From RPQJ01 sp035554635 (GTDB lineage: Bacteria; Pseudomonadota; Gammaproteobacteria; Steroidobacterales; Steroidobacteraceae), in NCBI GenBank assembly GCA_035554635.1, contig DATMIB010000067.1, positions 1 to 64,000 of the forward strand: DNA of 64,000 nucleotides, read 5' to 3'. The notes under the pieces were generated by a model, which made no database searches, was not told the DNA's origin, and saw only the letters and a program-made list of their open reading frames with translations. Below, one piece after another: positions 1 to 8,750 of the stretch (position 1 is its first letter; the number at the start of each line of letters is the position of its first letter). The position numbers and the translations under genes are program-made.

Positions 1-839
1 CATGATTCCTTGACGGTGGCGGCCTCGAGCGACAGCCGGCGGTGGTCCACGGCCGGGAAATCCTGCCGCAACCGGCGCTGGCGGGCGAGGTCCAATTCTG
101 CCGTGATCACGCCCGTTCCGCGCGGCAATCGCGCCAGCACGCGACCCCACGGCTCGACGATCATCGAGTCGCCGTGCGTCTCGCGGCCGTTTTCGTGGAA
201 CCCGGACTGTGCCGGCGCGACGAGGTAGCACAGGTTCTCGACCGCACGCGTGCGCAGCAGCAGTTCCCAGTGTGCGCGCCCCGTCGGCACCGTGAATGCC
301 GACGGCAGGCTGAACCATTCGGCGCCCTGCGCGAGCAGCGCACGGAACAGTTCCGGGAAGCGCACGTCGTAACAGGCGGCGAGGCCGAGACGGCCTACCG
401 GCGTGTCGAGCACCACGGGCAGCGAACCGGGCCGCACGGCTTTCGACTCGCGGTGGCTTTCGAGCTTGCCAGGCACGTCGACGTCGAACAGGTGGATCTT
501 GTCGTAGCGCGCCACCTGTTCGCCCTGCGCGTCGAACACGAGCGAGGCGGCCGCGACGCGCGCTTCGCCGTCGACCTTGAGCGGGATCGTGCCGCCGACG
601 ATCCACAGGCCGAATTGGCGTGCGCACTGCGCGAGGAACTCCTGGATCGGCCCGGCGCCCGGCTTCTCGGCGACCGCGAGCTTCGCTTCCTCCCCGCGAC
701 CCATGAAGGCGAAGTTCTCCGGCAGCACCGCCACGACCGCGTCCTGCGCACGCGCGCCGCGCAGCATGCCGCGCGCGACTTCGAGGTTGGGCGCGATGTC
801 GGCGCCGGAGGTCATCTGGATCGCAGCCACCTTGTTCAC
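1..839 (-). CDS. Carbon-nitrogen hydrolase (nitrilase family), deaminated glutathione amidase-like; 3' end at window edge
   Basis: Nitrilase-superfamily amidase, most like the Nit branch that hydrolyses deaminated glutathione or related omega-amides in the cytoplasm. The Glu-Lys-Cys triad is visible at about E41 (LPENFAF), K114 (YDKIHLFD) and C156 (AACYDVRFPE). I read 279 codons without a stop, close to full family length. The GTG start at 839-837 overlaps the TGA of yhdP (GTGA), indicating translational coupling. The last codons read GAA TCA TG, so one more A would give TGA together with an ATG at bases 3-1. That ATGA overlap would start the next gene, plausibly tldD, which often follows in gammaproteobacteria; this part is inference. 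The exact substrate is not decidable from sequence. Confidence 0.9.
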   Translation of the reverse strand, partial: MNKVAAIQMTSGADIAPNLEVARGMLRGARAQDAVVAVLPENFAFMGRGEEAKLAVAEKPGAGPIQEFLAQCARQFGLWIVGGTIPLKVDGEARVAAASLVFDAQGEQVARYDKIHLFDVDVPGKLESHRESKAVRPGSLPVVLDTPVGRLGLAACYDVRFPELFRALLAQGAEWFSLPSAFTVPTGRAHWELLLRTRAVENLCYLVAPAQSGFHENGRETHGDSMIVEPWGRVLARLPRGTGVITAELDLARQRRLRQDFPAVDHRRLSLEAATVKES

Positions 840-3800
840 TGTCCACTCCCTGTCTGGCCTGCGTCCGCCTGGGCGGACGCGGTGTTGGCGCTGGTCGGCG
901 CCGAAATGCGTTCGACGACCGGTGCCGACCACGGACCCGCGACGTGGTAGTAGACGCGGGTCAGGCCCTGCAACTGGTCCTTGAACAGCTGTGACAGCAC
1001 GAGCACGCCGGCGCCGACCACCGGTCCGGCGGCGAGCGCGCCGGCCACGGCCAGCGGCCCGCTCGTGTTGCTGCTGACGACGACGGTCTGGTCGTAATCC
1101 TCGGCCGCGAGACCGGTGCGACCGACGATGCCGACGTCGACGACCGGGCCCTCGAGCAGCAGGTTCTGCGTATAGGCGTTGCCCGCGCGCACCTCGAAGT
1201 CGCCCTGGATCGTGTTGAAGGCGAGGCCCTCGTCGGTCACGTCACGGAAGTCGAGCGCGAGCCGGCGCGGCAACTGGGCGACGCTCAGCAGCCCGAGCAT
1301 GCGTCCGGCTCCGGGCTCGATGTCGCGCATCTGGCCGTCCTCGAGCGCCAGGCGCATCGTGCCGTTCAGGGTCTTCATCGCGTCACCGGACGGCCCGCCG
1401 GGCCACCAGACGTCGGCTTCGATGTGAGCCTTCTTGGCGTCGACCGCCGCGCGGTAAGCCAGCGCGCCGGTCGTGGCCGCAAAGTCGGTGCTGTCGAGCT
1501 TCGCCCGCAGCCGCGTGCGCGTGCCGGCCGGCTCCGCGAGCCAGCTGCCGCTGCCGTGGATCTCGAACGCCGGCGCGACGGCACTGAGCGTCTCGAACCG
1601 GAGCCCGAGCGGGTCGCGCACGACGACGGCTTCGAGACGCCCGAGCCGGCGTTGTTCCCACGCGAACTCCTGGGCGCGCACGGTCAGCGCGGGCAACTTG
1701 CGTGGGTCGGTCGCCGGCGTCGACTCCGGCGGCGCGGCACCGGGCGTGGCAGCGGCCGTGTGCAGCAGCAGCCGCTGCATGTCGAGCACGATCGGTTCGC
1801 CGCGCGAGAAGTCGTCGGGCACGGTCACGCGCCCCGCCGCGCCCGGCCCGCTGACCTCGACGCGCCAGCCGTCGGCCTCGCCGCGGAGCTTCGCCACGAT
1901 GTTGGTGAATTCGAAGCCGAAGACCGTCGCGCGCGCGAGGTGGACGTCGATCGGGCCGAGCCAGTCCTTGAGCCGCGGGCCCTGCCCGCCGGCGGCCGAC
2001 GGCGCGTCCGTCGATGTGTCGCCGAGTGCGAGCCATTCAGCCAGGTCGAACTGCGGCCAGTCGCCGGTCACGAGCAGGCCCGGTTGTGCGGTGAGCTCGG
2101 CCGGCGCGCCGTCGAAGCGTGCGGTGCCGCGCTCGAGCTGCCAGCGGCCATCGCGCTCGTCGAACCGCAGTTTCGCGCGCGCAGGCCCCGAACCGATCGT
2201 GACGTCGCTGGCCAGCGCGCCGGGAATCTCGAGCCGCACGTGCGTCGCGCGCGGTTCGGGCGGCGCCTTCGTGAACGGCGCCGGTGCATCGATCTGCAGG
2301 CCGACGAGGTTGCTCGTGACGTCGAACACGAGCGGCCATTCGCCCTCGCCGCGATGCTCGATGCGACCGCGCAGTTCCCAGGCGGCCGATCCGCCCATGC
2401 GGATCGTCGAGGGCAGGCCGATGTAAGCCGGCAGCCTCGCACCGGCGAGTCGGCCGCGGGCGGTGAGGTCCACGGCCGCGGAGACCTCGCGTGACAGTCG
2501 GCCCGGGCTCGCCTTGAGTTCGAACGGCCCGTCGAGCAAGGTGCCCTGCAGCGCCGGCACGGTGACCTGCTCGTTGTGCAACTCGAACGTGCCGACGAGC
2601 CGCTGCACCGGTGCGCGCAAGGCAGGCAAGGCGACCGTGGCGCCGTCGAGCCGCGCCCGAACGAAGTAGTCGAGCTTGGGCGCCGGCGTCTCGAGGCCCT
2701 GCAGCGTCTGCTCCGACATCGCCGGCAGCAGCAGCTTCACCTCGTAGTGCGCGCGGCCGTTGCCGTGCAGCGCCATGAACTGGCTGCCGATGCGCGGCCC
2801 GAGAGGGCTCGCCTGCACGTACGCGAGCGCCTTGTCCAGGTTGCCGGCGGCGCTGGCGTCGATCGTGAGCAGCGGTGCCCAGTAGTCGCTCAACTCGAAA
2901 TGCGTGCGACCGAGCTTGAGACCGCCGACGTCGCCGCCTTCGAGGTCGGCGACGATCGACTCGTTGTGGAACGTGACGGTTCCCGAGGCGTGCGTGAGCG
3001 GCGCGAAACCGGGGTAGTAATCGATCGTCGCGTCATGCGCACGCGCGGTGGCCCTGAAGTCCCCTTCGCCGTCGCGGAACGGGAACTTGCGCACCGGGCC
3101 GCGGTACGACAGTTTGCCGTCGAGCACCTGCCCCGCAATGAACGCGCGATCGAGCCAGGCGATCGTGCGTTCGTGCAGCCGGCCGTAGGGGACGAACTGC
3201 GGCACCGAGGCGACCTCGGCCGAGTCCACCTGCGCCTCGACCACCAGGTACGGCGACACGCCCGGCTTGCGGAACAGGCGCAGTTCGGCGTTGGCCGAGC
3301 CGCGCCCCTGCGGGTGCTCGACGCGCGCGCCGCGCGTCGCGATCACCCAGTCCTCGCCGTCACGCCGCCAGGTCACGTCGGCGTCCGTGCGCACGATGCG
3401 GATCGGTTGCGCGAACATCCGCGGCCAGTCGAGCGCGCCGTCGCGGGCGCGCAGTTCGAGCTTGCCGCCCTGCTGGTTGCCGGCCAGCGAGGCGGTGATG
3501 CCCGTCACGCCGGGGAGCCGGTCGTGCGGCGCGAGGCCCAGCCCCTTGACGTCCGCGGTCACGGTGAAGTCGGGCACGAGGCCTGCGCGCTCCCGCACTG
3601 CCTGCAACCGCAACGCCGTGACCTGCCCCCGCGGCGCGAGACCGGCCCAGCGATCGAACGTGCGCGGCGCAAACGCGAGCGCCAGCGGCCACAGCTGTTC
3701 GACCCCGGCGTGGTCGACCTCAAGCGTGAGCCCGAAGCGCGACACGGGTCGGCCCCACCAGGAGCCCGCGATGCGCGTGGGTTCACCGGAGCGAGCGACA

Positions 3801-4885
3801 CGTGGCTGCGTGCGCAACTCTTCCGCGCGGAAGGTCCACTTGTCACCCTCGCGGCGCAGGCGCAGGTCACCCGCGAGCGTGTCGTAGTGCACCTGCTGCG
3901 GCAGCGGCGCGGCAGGCCGCATGAGCATCGTCTTCGTGATGGTCGGGTGCGCAATGAAATTTCCGGCCGCGCGTTCGAGCCGTGGGTTGTCCACGCGCAC
4001 GGCCTCGACGGGCGGCACCGACCGGGCCGGCAGGTCGAGCGTCACGTTGCGCAGGTCGATTTCCACCCGCGCGTTCGACAACTGTCCTTGAGTAAGCGCG
4101 ACGATCACGTGCACCGGGCCGCGCCCCGACCGCGGCCGGGCGGTTTGCGGCGGCAGGAAGTCCTGGAGCCCCGCCAGCCGCAGCGAGTCCGCACGCAGCT
4201 CGAAGCGCGCGTCGAGGTGCTCGCGCTCGTCGAGCGAGCCCTTGAGCCGGACTTCGAAACTCGCGCGCGACCCCAGCGCCTCCGGCAGGCGCGCATCGCC
4301 TTCGATCAGCACCTGGTCGCGGTCACGACGCAGCACGCCGTCGAGGTCCTTGAGTTCCAGCGGTGGCTGCTCCGGATGCCGCAGGTCGCGGAACACGACC
4401 GTCGCGCCCTCGAGTTCCAGCCGGCCGGCCGGCAGCCGGTCCAGGTCGAACGGCGGACGATCGGCCGGACGCTCGCCGAGGCCGAGCAGGCGGATGCGGC
4501 CGTCCGGCAACCGCACGAGCGTGACGCGCGGCCGGTCGATGTGCACGCGACCGGCGATCAGCTGCCCGGTACGGAAGAAATTCCAGAGGTCGAGACCGAC
4601 GCTGCCCTCGCGCGCCGTGAACAGTGTCTGCGAGCCGTCGTCGGCCATGACCCGGAGTTCACGCAGCACGAGTTCGGGCCCGAACCAGCGCAACCGTGCA
4701 TCGAGACGGCTGTACTGGAAGCGCATTTCGGTCTGCGCTTCGACCCAGGCGCGCAGCGTGTCGGCGTGTTGCGGCAGGTAAGCGATCGCGATGCGCAGCG
4801 CCGTGATCAGCAGCGCGGCCATGACCAGCAGCCCCGCGAACGTGCCCGCGACGATGCGCCAGAGGCGGAACGAGCGCTTGCGCAC
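836..4885 (-). CDS. yhdP: YhdP family AsmA-like protein (TIGR02099), outer-membrane lipid homeostasis
   Basis: Very large (1349 aa) AsmA-like protein of the YhdP family (usually about 1270-1300 aa). In E. coli YhdP, with TamB and YdbH, supports anterograde phospholipid transport and the outer-membrane barrier. One N-terminal membrane anchor (residues about 9-33, after RKRSFRLWR) is followed by a long beta-rich periplasmic part ending in the conserved AsmA-like C-terminal region. The open frame runs further upstream, but that part is a shadow of rng. I chose GTG at 4885 because GAGGGAAGA lies just before it and it falls after the rng stop. It lies downstream of rng across a palindrome cluster and overlaps the amidase start by 4 bases, so rng-yhdP-amidase is probably one transcript. 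Confidence 0.93.
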   Translation of the reverse strand: MRKRSFRLWRIVAGTFAGLLVMAALLITALRIAIAYLPQHADTLRAWVEAQTEMRFQYSRLDARLRWFGPELVLRELRVMADDGSQTLFTAREGSVGLDLWNFFRTGQLIAGRVHIDRPRVTLVRLPDGRIRLLGLGERPADRPPFDLDRLPAGRLELEGATVVFRDLRHPEQPPLELKDLDGVLRRDRDQVLIEGDARLPEALGSRASFEVRLKGSLDEREHLDARFELRADSLRLAGLQDFLPPQTARPRSGRGPVHVIVALTQGQLSNARVEIDLRNVTLDLPARSVPPVEAVRVDNPRLERAAGNFIAHPTITKTMLMRPAAPLPQQVHYDTLAGDLRLRREGDKWTFRAEELRTQPRVARSGEPTRIAGSWWGRPVSRFGLTLEVDHAGVEQLWPLALAFAPRTFDRWAGLAPRGQVTALRLQAVRERAGLVPDFTVTADVKGLGLAPHDRLPGVTGITASLAGNQQGGKLELRARDGALDWPRMFAQPIRIVRTDADVTWRRDGEDWVIATRGARVEHPQGRGSANAELRLFRKPGVSPYLVVEAQVDSAEVASVPQFVPYGRLHERTIAWLDRAFIAGQVLDGKLSYRGPVRKFPFRDGEGDFRATARAHDATIDYYPGFAPLTHASGTVTFHNESIVADLEGGDVGGLKLGRTHFELSDYWAPLLTIDASAAGNLDKALAYVQASPLGPRIGSQFMALHGNGRAHYEVKLLLPAMSEQTLQGLETPAPKLDYFVRARLDGATVALPALRAPVQRLVGTFELHNEQVTVPALQGTLLDGPFELKASPGRLSREVSAAVDLTARGRLAGARLPAYIGLPSTIRMGGSAAWELRGRIEHRGEGEWPLVFDVTSNLVGLQIDAPAPFTKAPPEPRATHVRLEIPGALASDVTIGSGPARAKLRFDERDGRWQLERGTARFDGAPAELTAQPGLLVTGDWPQFDLAEWLALGDTSTDAPSAAGGQGPRLKDWLGPIDVHLARATVFGFEFTNIVAKLRGEADGWRVEVSGPGAAGRVTVPDDFSRGEPIVLDMQRLLLHTAAATPGAAPPESTPATDPRKLPALTVRAQEFAWEQRRLGRLEAVVVRDPLGLRFETLSAVAPAFEIHGSGSWLAEPAGTRTRLRAKLDSTDFAATTGALAYRAAVDAKKAHIEADVWWPGGPSGDAMKTLNGTMRLALEDGQMRDIEPGAGRMLGLLSVAQLPRRLALDFRDVTDEGLAFNTIQGDFEVRAGNAYTQNLLLEGPVVDVGIVGRTGLAAEDYDQTVVVSSNTSGPLAVAGALAAGPVVGAGVLVLSQLFKDQLQGLTRVYYHVAGPWSAPVVERISAPTSANTASAQADAGQTGSGQ

Positions 4886-4893
4886 TCTTCCCT

Positions 4894-5036
4894 CACCCCC
4901 ACCCTCTCCCACGGACGTGGGCGAGGGAGCAGGACCCCAACCCTCTCCCGCCGCGGCGGGAGTGGCCGCAGAACCTCGACCCCCTCCCGCTGGCGCAGGA
5001 GAGGGGGCAGGCGCCCCGCCCTCTCCCGTCGGGAGT
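4894..5036. repeat. Cluster of four REP-like palindromes between rng and yhdP
   Basis: The 152-bp rng-yhdP gap is almost entirely four imperfect units of about 38 nt, each with a CTCTCCC-type palindrome: around 4902-4927 (CCCTCTCCCACG...GCGAGGG), 4941-4958 (CTCCCGCCGCGGCGGGAG), 4979-5006 (CCCCCTCCCGC...GGAGAGGGGG) and 5020-5035 (CTCCCGTCGGGAG). The same core recurs at 10519-10539 and 32578-32709. REP-like intergenic elements of this kind are widespread in proteobacteria. They could attenuate transcription or stabilise the upstream rng mRNA end; this is inference. Confidence 0.75.
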
Positions 5037-5037
5037 G

Positions 5038-6507
5038 TCACATGAGCACCACGTCGTACTGGTCGTGCAGGTACAGCGACTCGGTCTGCAGGCGGATCGG
5101 CTTGCCGACGAGCACCTCGAGTTCGCCGAGCGCGGCGGACTCCTCGTCGAGCAGCCGTTCGATGACGTCGGAATGCGCCAGCACCATGAGCTGCTGGAAG
5201 TCGAACTGCCCGGCCTGGCGCAGCACCTCGCGGAAGATCTCGTAGCAGACCGTCTCGGGCGTCTTGGCGAAGCCGCGACCCTCGCAGGCCGGGCACGGCT
5301 GGCACAGCTGGTGCGCGAGGCTTTCGCGCGTGCGCTTGCGCGTCATCTCGACGAGGCCGAGCGGCGAGACGGCCGAGACGTGGGTCTTGGCGTGATCCTT
5401 GGACAGCGCCTTCTCGAGCGCCTGGAGCACCTGCTTGCGGTGCTCCTCCTCTTCCATGTCGATGAAGTCGATGATGATGATGCCGCCGAGGTTGCGCAGC
5501 CGCAGCTGCCGCGCGATCGCGACCGCCGCCTCGAGGTTGGTGCGGTAGATCGTCTCCTCGAGGTTGCGGTGGCCGACGTAGGCGCCCGTGTTGACGTCGA
5601 TCGTCGTCAACGCCTCGGTCTGGTCGATGATCAGGTAGCCACCGGACTTGAGCGGCACCTTGCGGTCGAGCGAACGCTGGATCTCCTCTTCGACCGCGTG
5701 CAGGTCGAAGATCGGGCGGCTGCCGGTGTAGCGTTCGACGCGCGCACCGAGCGCCGGCATGAACGTCGTCGCGAACTCCTGCATGCGCTCGCAGGTGCGC
5801 TCGTGGTCGACGAGCACGCGGTCGACGCCCTCGCCGACGAGGTCGCGCATCAGGCGCAGCGGCAGCGGCAGGTCTTCGTGCACCAGCGTGCCGGCGCGCG
5901 CGCCCGCGGCTTTTTTCGAGAGCACTTCCCAGAGCTTGCGCAGGAACAGCATGTCGGCCCGCAGCGCTTCGCCCTCCGCGCCTTCGGCGGCGGTGCGGAC
6001 GATATAGCCGCCCGGCTCGCCCGGCGAGACGAACGACTGCATGAGCTCGCGCAGCCGCGTGCGCTCCTCCTCGGCCTCGATGCGCGCCGAGATGCCCACG
6101 CCGTGCCCGAACGGCATGTAGACCAGGAAACGCGACGGGATCGTGATGAACGTGGTCAGGCGGGCGCCCTTCGTGCCGAGCGGGTCCTTCAGCACCTGAA
6201 CGAGGATGTCCCCGCCTTCGTTGACGAGCTCGCGGATGTTTTCCGTGCGGGGCGCATCGCCGGAACTCTCGGCGTCGGCGGGCTGCACGATGTCGGAGAC
6301 GTGCAGGAACGCGGTCCGCTCGAGCCCGATGTCGATGAACGCGGCCTGCATGCCCGGCAGCACGCGCGAGACGCGACCCTTGTAGAGATTGCCGGTGAGG
6401 CCCATGCGACTCGCGCGTTCGACGAACAGTTCCTGCAGGACGCCGTTCTCGAGCAGTGCAGCGCGCGTCTCGCGCGGGCTCACGTTGACGATCATTTCCG
6501 TGGTCAT
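5038..6507 (-). CDS. rng: Ribonuclease G
   Basis: Endoribonuclease of the RNase E/G family that processes the 5' end of 16S rRNA and participates in mRNA turnover. The 489-aa length equals that of E. coli RNase G. Visible parts are the N-terminal S1-type RNA-binding region (about residues 35-125), the catalytic Asp pair D304 (TIDVNTG) and D347 (IIDFID), at the same numbering as the E. coli enzyme, and the Zn-link Cys motif CQPCPAC. The start MTTEMIVNVS was preferred over a 60-residue upstream extension because it matches the family N-terminus and its ATG overlaps the Maf stop (ATGA). Confidence 0.97.
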   Translation of the reverse strand: MTTEMIVNVSPRETRAALLENGVLQELFVERASRMGLTGNLYKGRVSRVLPGMQAAFIDIGLERTAFLHVSDIVQPADAESSGDAPRTENIRELVNEGGDILVQVLKDPLGTKGARLTTFITIPSRFLVYMPFGHGVGISARIEAEEERTRLRELMQSFVSPGEPGGYIVRTAAEGAEGEALRADMLFLRKLWEVLSKKAAGARAGTLVHEDLPLPLRLMRDLVGEGVDRVLVDHERTCERMQEFATTFMPALGARVERYTGSRPIFDLHAVEEEIQRSLDRKVPLKSGGYLIIDQTEALTTIDVNTGAYVGHRNLEETIYRTNLEAAVAIARQLRLRNLGGIIIIDFIDMEEEEHRKQVLQALEKALSKDHAKTHVSAVSPLGLVEMTRKRTRESLAHQLCQPCPACEGRGFAKTPETVCYEIFREVLRQAGQFDFQQLMVLAHSDVIERLLDEESAALGELEVLVGKPIRLQTESLYLHDQYDVVLM

Positions 6508-7103
6508 GCCGCGCCTTCCCGTCCGTTGAGACCGAGCAGCGGGGCGAGCAGTTCCCACGTCTCGTACAGGGGCAATCCCATCACGCCCGAATAACTGCCG
6601 GCGAGGTGCCGGATGAAGATCGCGCCGTGGCCCTGCACTGCGTACGCCCCGGCCTTGTCGGCCGGTTCGCCGGTGCGCCAGTACCACTCGATCTCCGCCT
6701 CGGTCAGTTCACGGAACGTCACCGTGCTCGTGCTGACCCGCGCATCGGCGCCGCCCTCGTGCAGCAGCGCGACGGCCGTGTGCACTTCGTGTTCGCGCCC
6801 CGACAATCGCGCGAGGATGCGTGCCGCGTCGTCGCGGTCCAGCGGCTTGCCAAGGATCTCCAGCCCGAGCGCCACGGTCGTGTCGGCCGCGAGCACGGGC
6901 CGCCGTTCGGTCGGCTCGAGCCGCTGCCACAACGCCCGGGCCTTTTCCTCGGCGAGCCGCAACGCGTACTGGGCCGGACGCTCCCCGGTGCGCGGCGCCT
7001 CGTCGATGTCGACGGGACGAACGTCGTGGTCGACGTCGATCTGCCGCAGCAGCGCACTGCGTCGTGGCGAGGCGGAAGCGAGCAGGATCGGCGGCCGTGC
7101 CAT
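6504..7103 (-). CDS. maf: Maf family nucleoside triphosphate pyrophosphatase (YhdE type)
   Basis: Maf/Ham1-like house-cleaning pyrophosphatase, 199 aa. The YhdE branch, which is linked to rng and yhdP, hydrolyses dTTP and UTP (and modified forms) to the monophosphates. The diagnostic N-terminal LASASPRRSALL loop, the central LAADTTVAL motif and KPLDRDDAARIL are present. The C-terminus overlaps the rng start by 4 bases. The rng-maf order matches the yhdE-rng pair of enterobacteria and pseudomonads. Preference for dTTP/UTP is inferred from family and neighbourhood, not from a specific residue. Confidence 0.95.
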   Translation of the reverse strand: MARPPILLASASPRRSALLRQIDVDHDVRPVDIDEAPRTGERPAQYALRLAEEKARALWQRLEPTERRPVLAADTTVALGLEILGKPLDRDDAARILARLSGREHEVHTAVALLHEGGADARVSTSTVTFRELTEAEIEWYWRTGEPADKAGAYAVQGHGAIFIRHLAGSYSGVMGLPLYETWELLAPLLGLNGREGAA

Positions 7104-7115
7104 CGCGCGCGCCGG

Positions 7116-7550
7116 TCAGCCTACGACGACCGTGGGGTCCAGCCGCGATTCGGCGACCAGCGAATTGGTGATCAGGCAGACCTGCTCGGCTTTCTCGAGC
7201 AGCTTGGTCGCGCGATCCTGGTCGACACCCGACGGCACGCGCAGCGTCGCGTGCACGACCAGCTGCGTGAAGTGCGTCTTGCCGTCGACCTTGTCGAGCT
7301 TGCCCTCGACACGCGCCTCGAGCGCCAGCCAGTCGAGCCGCGACGCGCGTGCGACGGCGCGGAAGCTCAGGATGAAGCAGTCGGCGACCGCGGCGCAGAG
7401 CAGCGTCTCCGGCGACCAGCGGTCACCGGGGCCGTCGAACTCCGCCGGCGGCGCGGTGCGCAGCGTCGGCAGGCCTTCGGCGGCGACTTCGACGTCACCC
7501 GTCGTTTCCGACCGGGCGTGGACGATGTAATGGTGCGGGTACGGGTGCAT
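7116..7550 (-). CDS. OsmC/Ohr family protein
   Basis: OsmC-like protein of 144 aa. Family members are usually dimeric cytoplasmic peroxidases that detoxify organic hydroperoxides with a Cys pair, although many OsmC-like proteins lack a proven function. The characteristic WSPETLLCAAVADCF helix (about residues 53-67) carries two cysteines, and the C-terminal part has another (EQVCLITNSL). I chose ATG at 7550 (MHPYPHHYIVHARS), because upstream residues of the longer frame look like read-through of the gap. It lies 12 bp before maf and may be co-transcribed with it. A role in organic peroxide resistance is inference. Confidence 0.85.
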   Translation of the reverse strand: MHPYPHHYIVHARSETTGDVEVAAEGLPTLRTAPPAEFDGPGDRWSPETLLCAAVADCFILSFRAVARASRLDWLALEARVEGKLDKVDGKTHFTQLVVHATLRVPSGVDQDRATKLLEKAEQVCLITNSLVAESRLDPTVVVG

Positions 7551-7634
7551 GCGGGGCCTCGCGCGGACAGCATCCAAACGGGCATTGAAACGTGGCGTGC
7601 CCGGTCCTGTCCATGACGGATTGCTCAGGCCCGA

Positions 7635-8102
7635 TCACGCGCGATGGTACGGTAACCCCTTGATCAGGCTGACCGCGCGGTAAAGCGCCTCGGCGACGAC
7701 CACGCGCGCCAAAGCGTGCGGCAACGTCAGGGCCGACAGCGACCAGCGCAACCGCGCGCGCGCATCGACCTCGGGTGCCAGCCCGTCCGGGCCGCCGATG
7801 CAGAACACCGGCTGGTCGCCCTCGGCCGCGCGCGTCGCGAGCCACTGGGCCAGCTGCTCGGTCGTCAGCGCGCGCCCGCCGACCTGGAGCGCCACGAGGT
7901 GACAGCGCTCGCCGGCCGCCGCGAGCATGCGTTTGCCTTCCGTCTCCACGGCACGGCGCACGTCGCCGCCGCCGCGCTCGCCCAGCGCGATCTCGGTCAG
8001 TTCGAGCCGGTAATCGCCGCGCAGGCGGCCGGCGTAGTCGTCGAAACCGGCCTCGACCCAGGCGGGCATGCGGGTGCCCGCCGCCAGCAGTCGCATGCGC
8101 AT
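7635..8102 (-). CDS. rlmH: 23S rRNA (pseudouridine1915-N3)-methyltransferase RlmH
   Basis: SPOUT-class methyltransferase (155 aa, the usual length) that uses S-adenosylmethionine to methylate pseudouridine 1915 in helix 69 of 23S rRNA on the assembled 70S ribosome. The trefoil-knot signature is visible: VFCIGGPDGL (about residues 99-108) and the C-terminal LSALTLPHALARVVVAEALYRA. Two in-frame ATGs occur (8102 and 8096); I kept 8102 because it gives the family length. It follows rsfS at 28 bp, the conserved rsfS-rlmH pair, so both ribosome factors are probably co-expressed. Confidence 0.96.
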   Translation of the reverse strand: MRMRLLAAGTRMPAWVEAGFDDYAGRLRGDYRLELTEIALGERGGGDVRRAVETEGKRMLAAAGERCHLVALQVGGRALTTEQLAQWLATRAAEGDQPVFCIGGPDGLAPEVDARARLRWSLSALTLPHALARVVVAEALYRAVSLIKGLPYHRA

Positions 8103-8130
8103 GCGCGTGATGTCCGTCCGGTGACGGCCC

Positions 8131-8748
8131 TCAGGCGCGTCGGGCCGCCGCGGCCGCGCCGCTGCCTTCCCAGAGCTTCTCGAGCGCGTAGAACTCGCGC
8201 ACGCGCGGCAGCATCACGTGCAGCACGAGGTCGTTGAGGTCGAGCAGCACCCATTCGCCGTCGCGTTCGCCTTCGAGGCCGTACGGCCGGAAGCCCGCTT
8301 CCTTGCAACGCTGCACCACACGGTCGGCAATCGACTTGACGTGGCGGTCCGAGGTGCCGCTCGCGACGACCATGGTGTCGGTGATGTCGGTGATGCCGCG
8401 CACGTCGAGCGCCTTGACGTCGACCGCCTTCATGTCGGCGAGCGCGTCGAGCACGACCTGTCGGAGCGTCGGCTGCGCTCGCGTCTTCGTCGCCTTGGCG
8501 GTCTTGCGCGCTACCGCATGCGCGGGCTTCGCCGCGGCCCCGGCGACCTTGCGCGGCGTCTTGGCCGGTGCAGCGCTGCTAGCGGGCGCCCTGCCCTTCG
8601 ACGGCGCCTTCGACGCGGCCCTGGCCGGTGCCTTGGCCTTGGTGGCGACGCCATGACCCTTCGCGACCGGGCGCTGGGCGGGCCGGGCGGACGCCGGGCG
8701 GGATTTCGCGGACTTCGACGTTGCTTGCGACGATCGCTTGACTGCCAT
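8131..8748 (-). CDS. rsfS: Ribosome silencing factor RsfS with a long basic N-terminal extension
   Basis: RsfS (RsfA/Iojap family) binds ribosomal protein L14 and blocks subunit joining in starved cells. The canonical domain is residues about 94-205, with DITDTMVVASGTSDRHVKSIA and the EGERDGEWVLLDLNDLVLH motif. Residues 1-92 are an unusual tail made nearly only of Ala, Lys, Arg, Ser, Pro and Thr, resembling histone H1 or AlgP tails; most RsfS proteins (105-140 aa) lack it. Start: ATG at 8748 follows GAGGTGAG and lies 2 bp after the nadD stop. Codon use in the tail looks like the rest of the gene, so I see no frameshift. Confidence 0.95.
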   Translation of the reverse strand: MAVKRSSQATSKSAKSRPASARPAQRPVAKGHGVATKAKAPARAASKAPSKGRAPASSAAPAKTPRKVAGAAAKPAHAVARKTAKATKTRAQPTLRQVVLDALADMKAVDVKALDVRGITDITDTMVVASGTSDRHVKSIADRVVQRCKEAGFRPYGLEGERDGEWVLLDLNDLVLHVMLPRVREFYALEKLWEGSGAAAAARRA

Positions 8749-8750
8749 GC

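Noticed and set aside
2576..5245. Long open frame on the plus strand (889 codons) opposite yhdP
   Set aside because: It is a GC-rich shadow of yhdP in codon-position register; the predicted protein is Arg/Gln/His-rich with no domain, while the minus strand encodes a complete YhdP.
4886..5305. N-terminal extension of YhdP into rng
   Set aside because: The added residues are out-of-frame rng sequence plus translated palindromes; a GTG with a good ribosome binding site at 4885 fits the family start.
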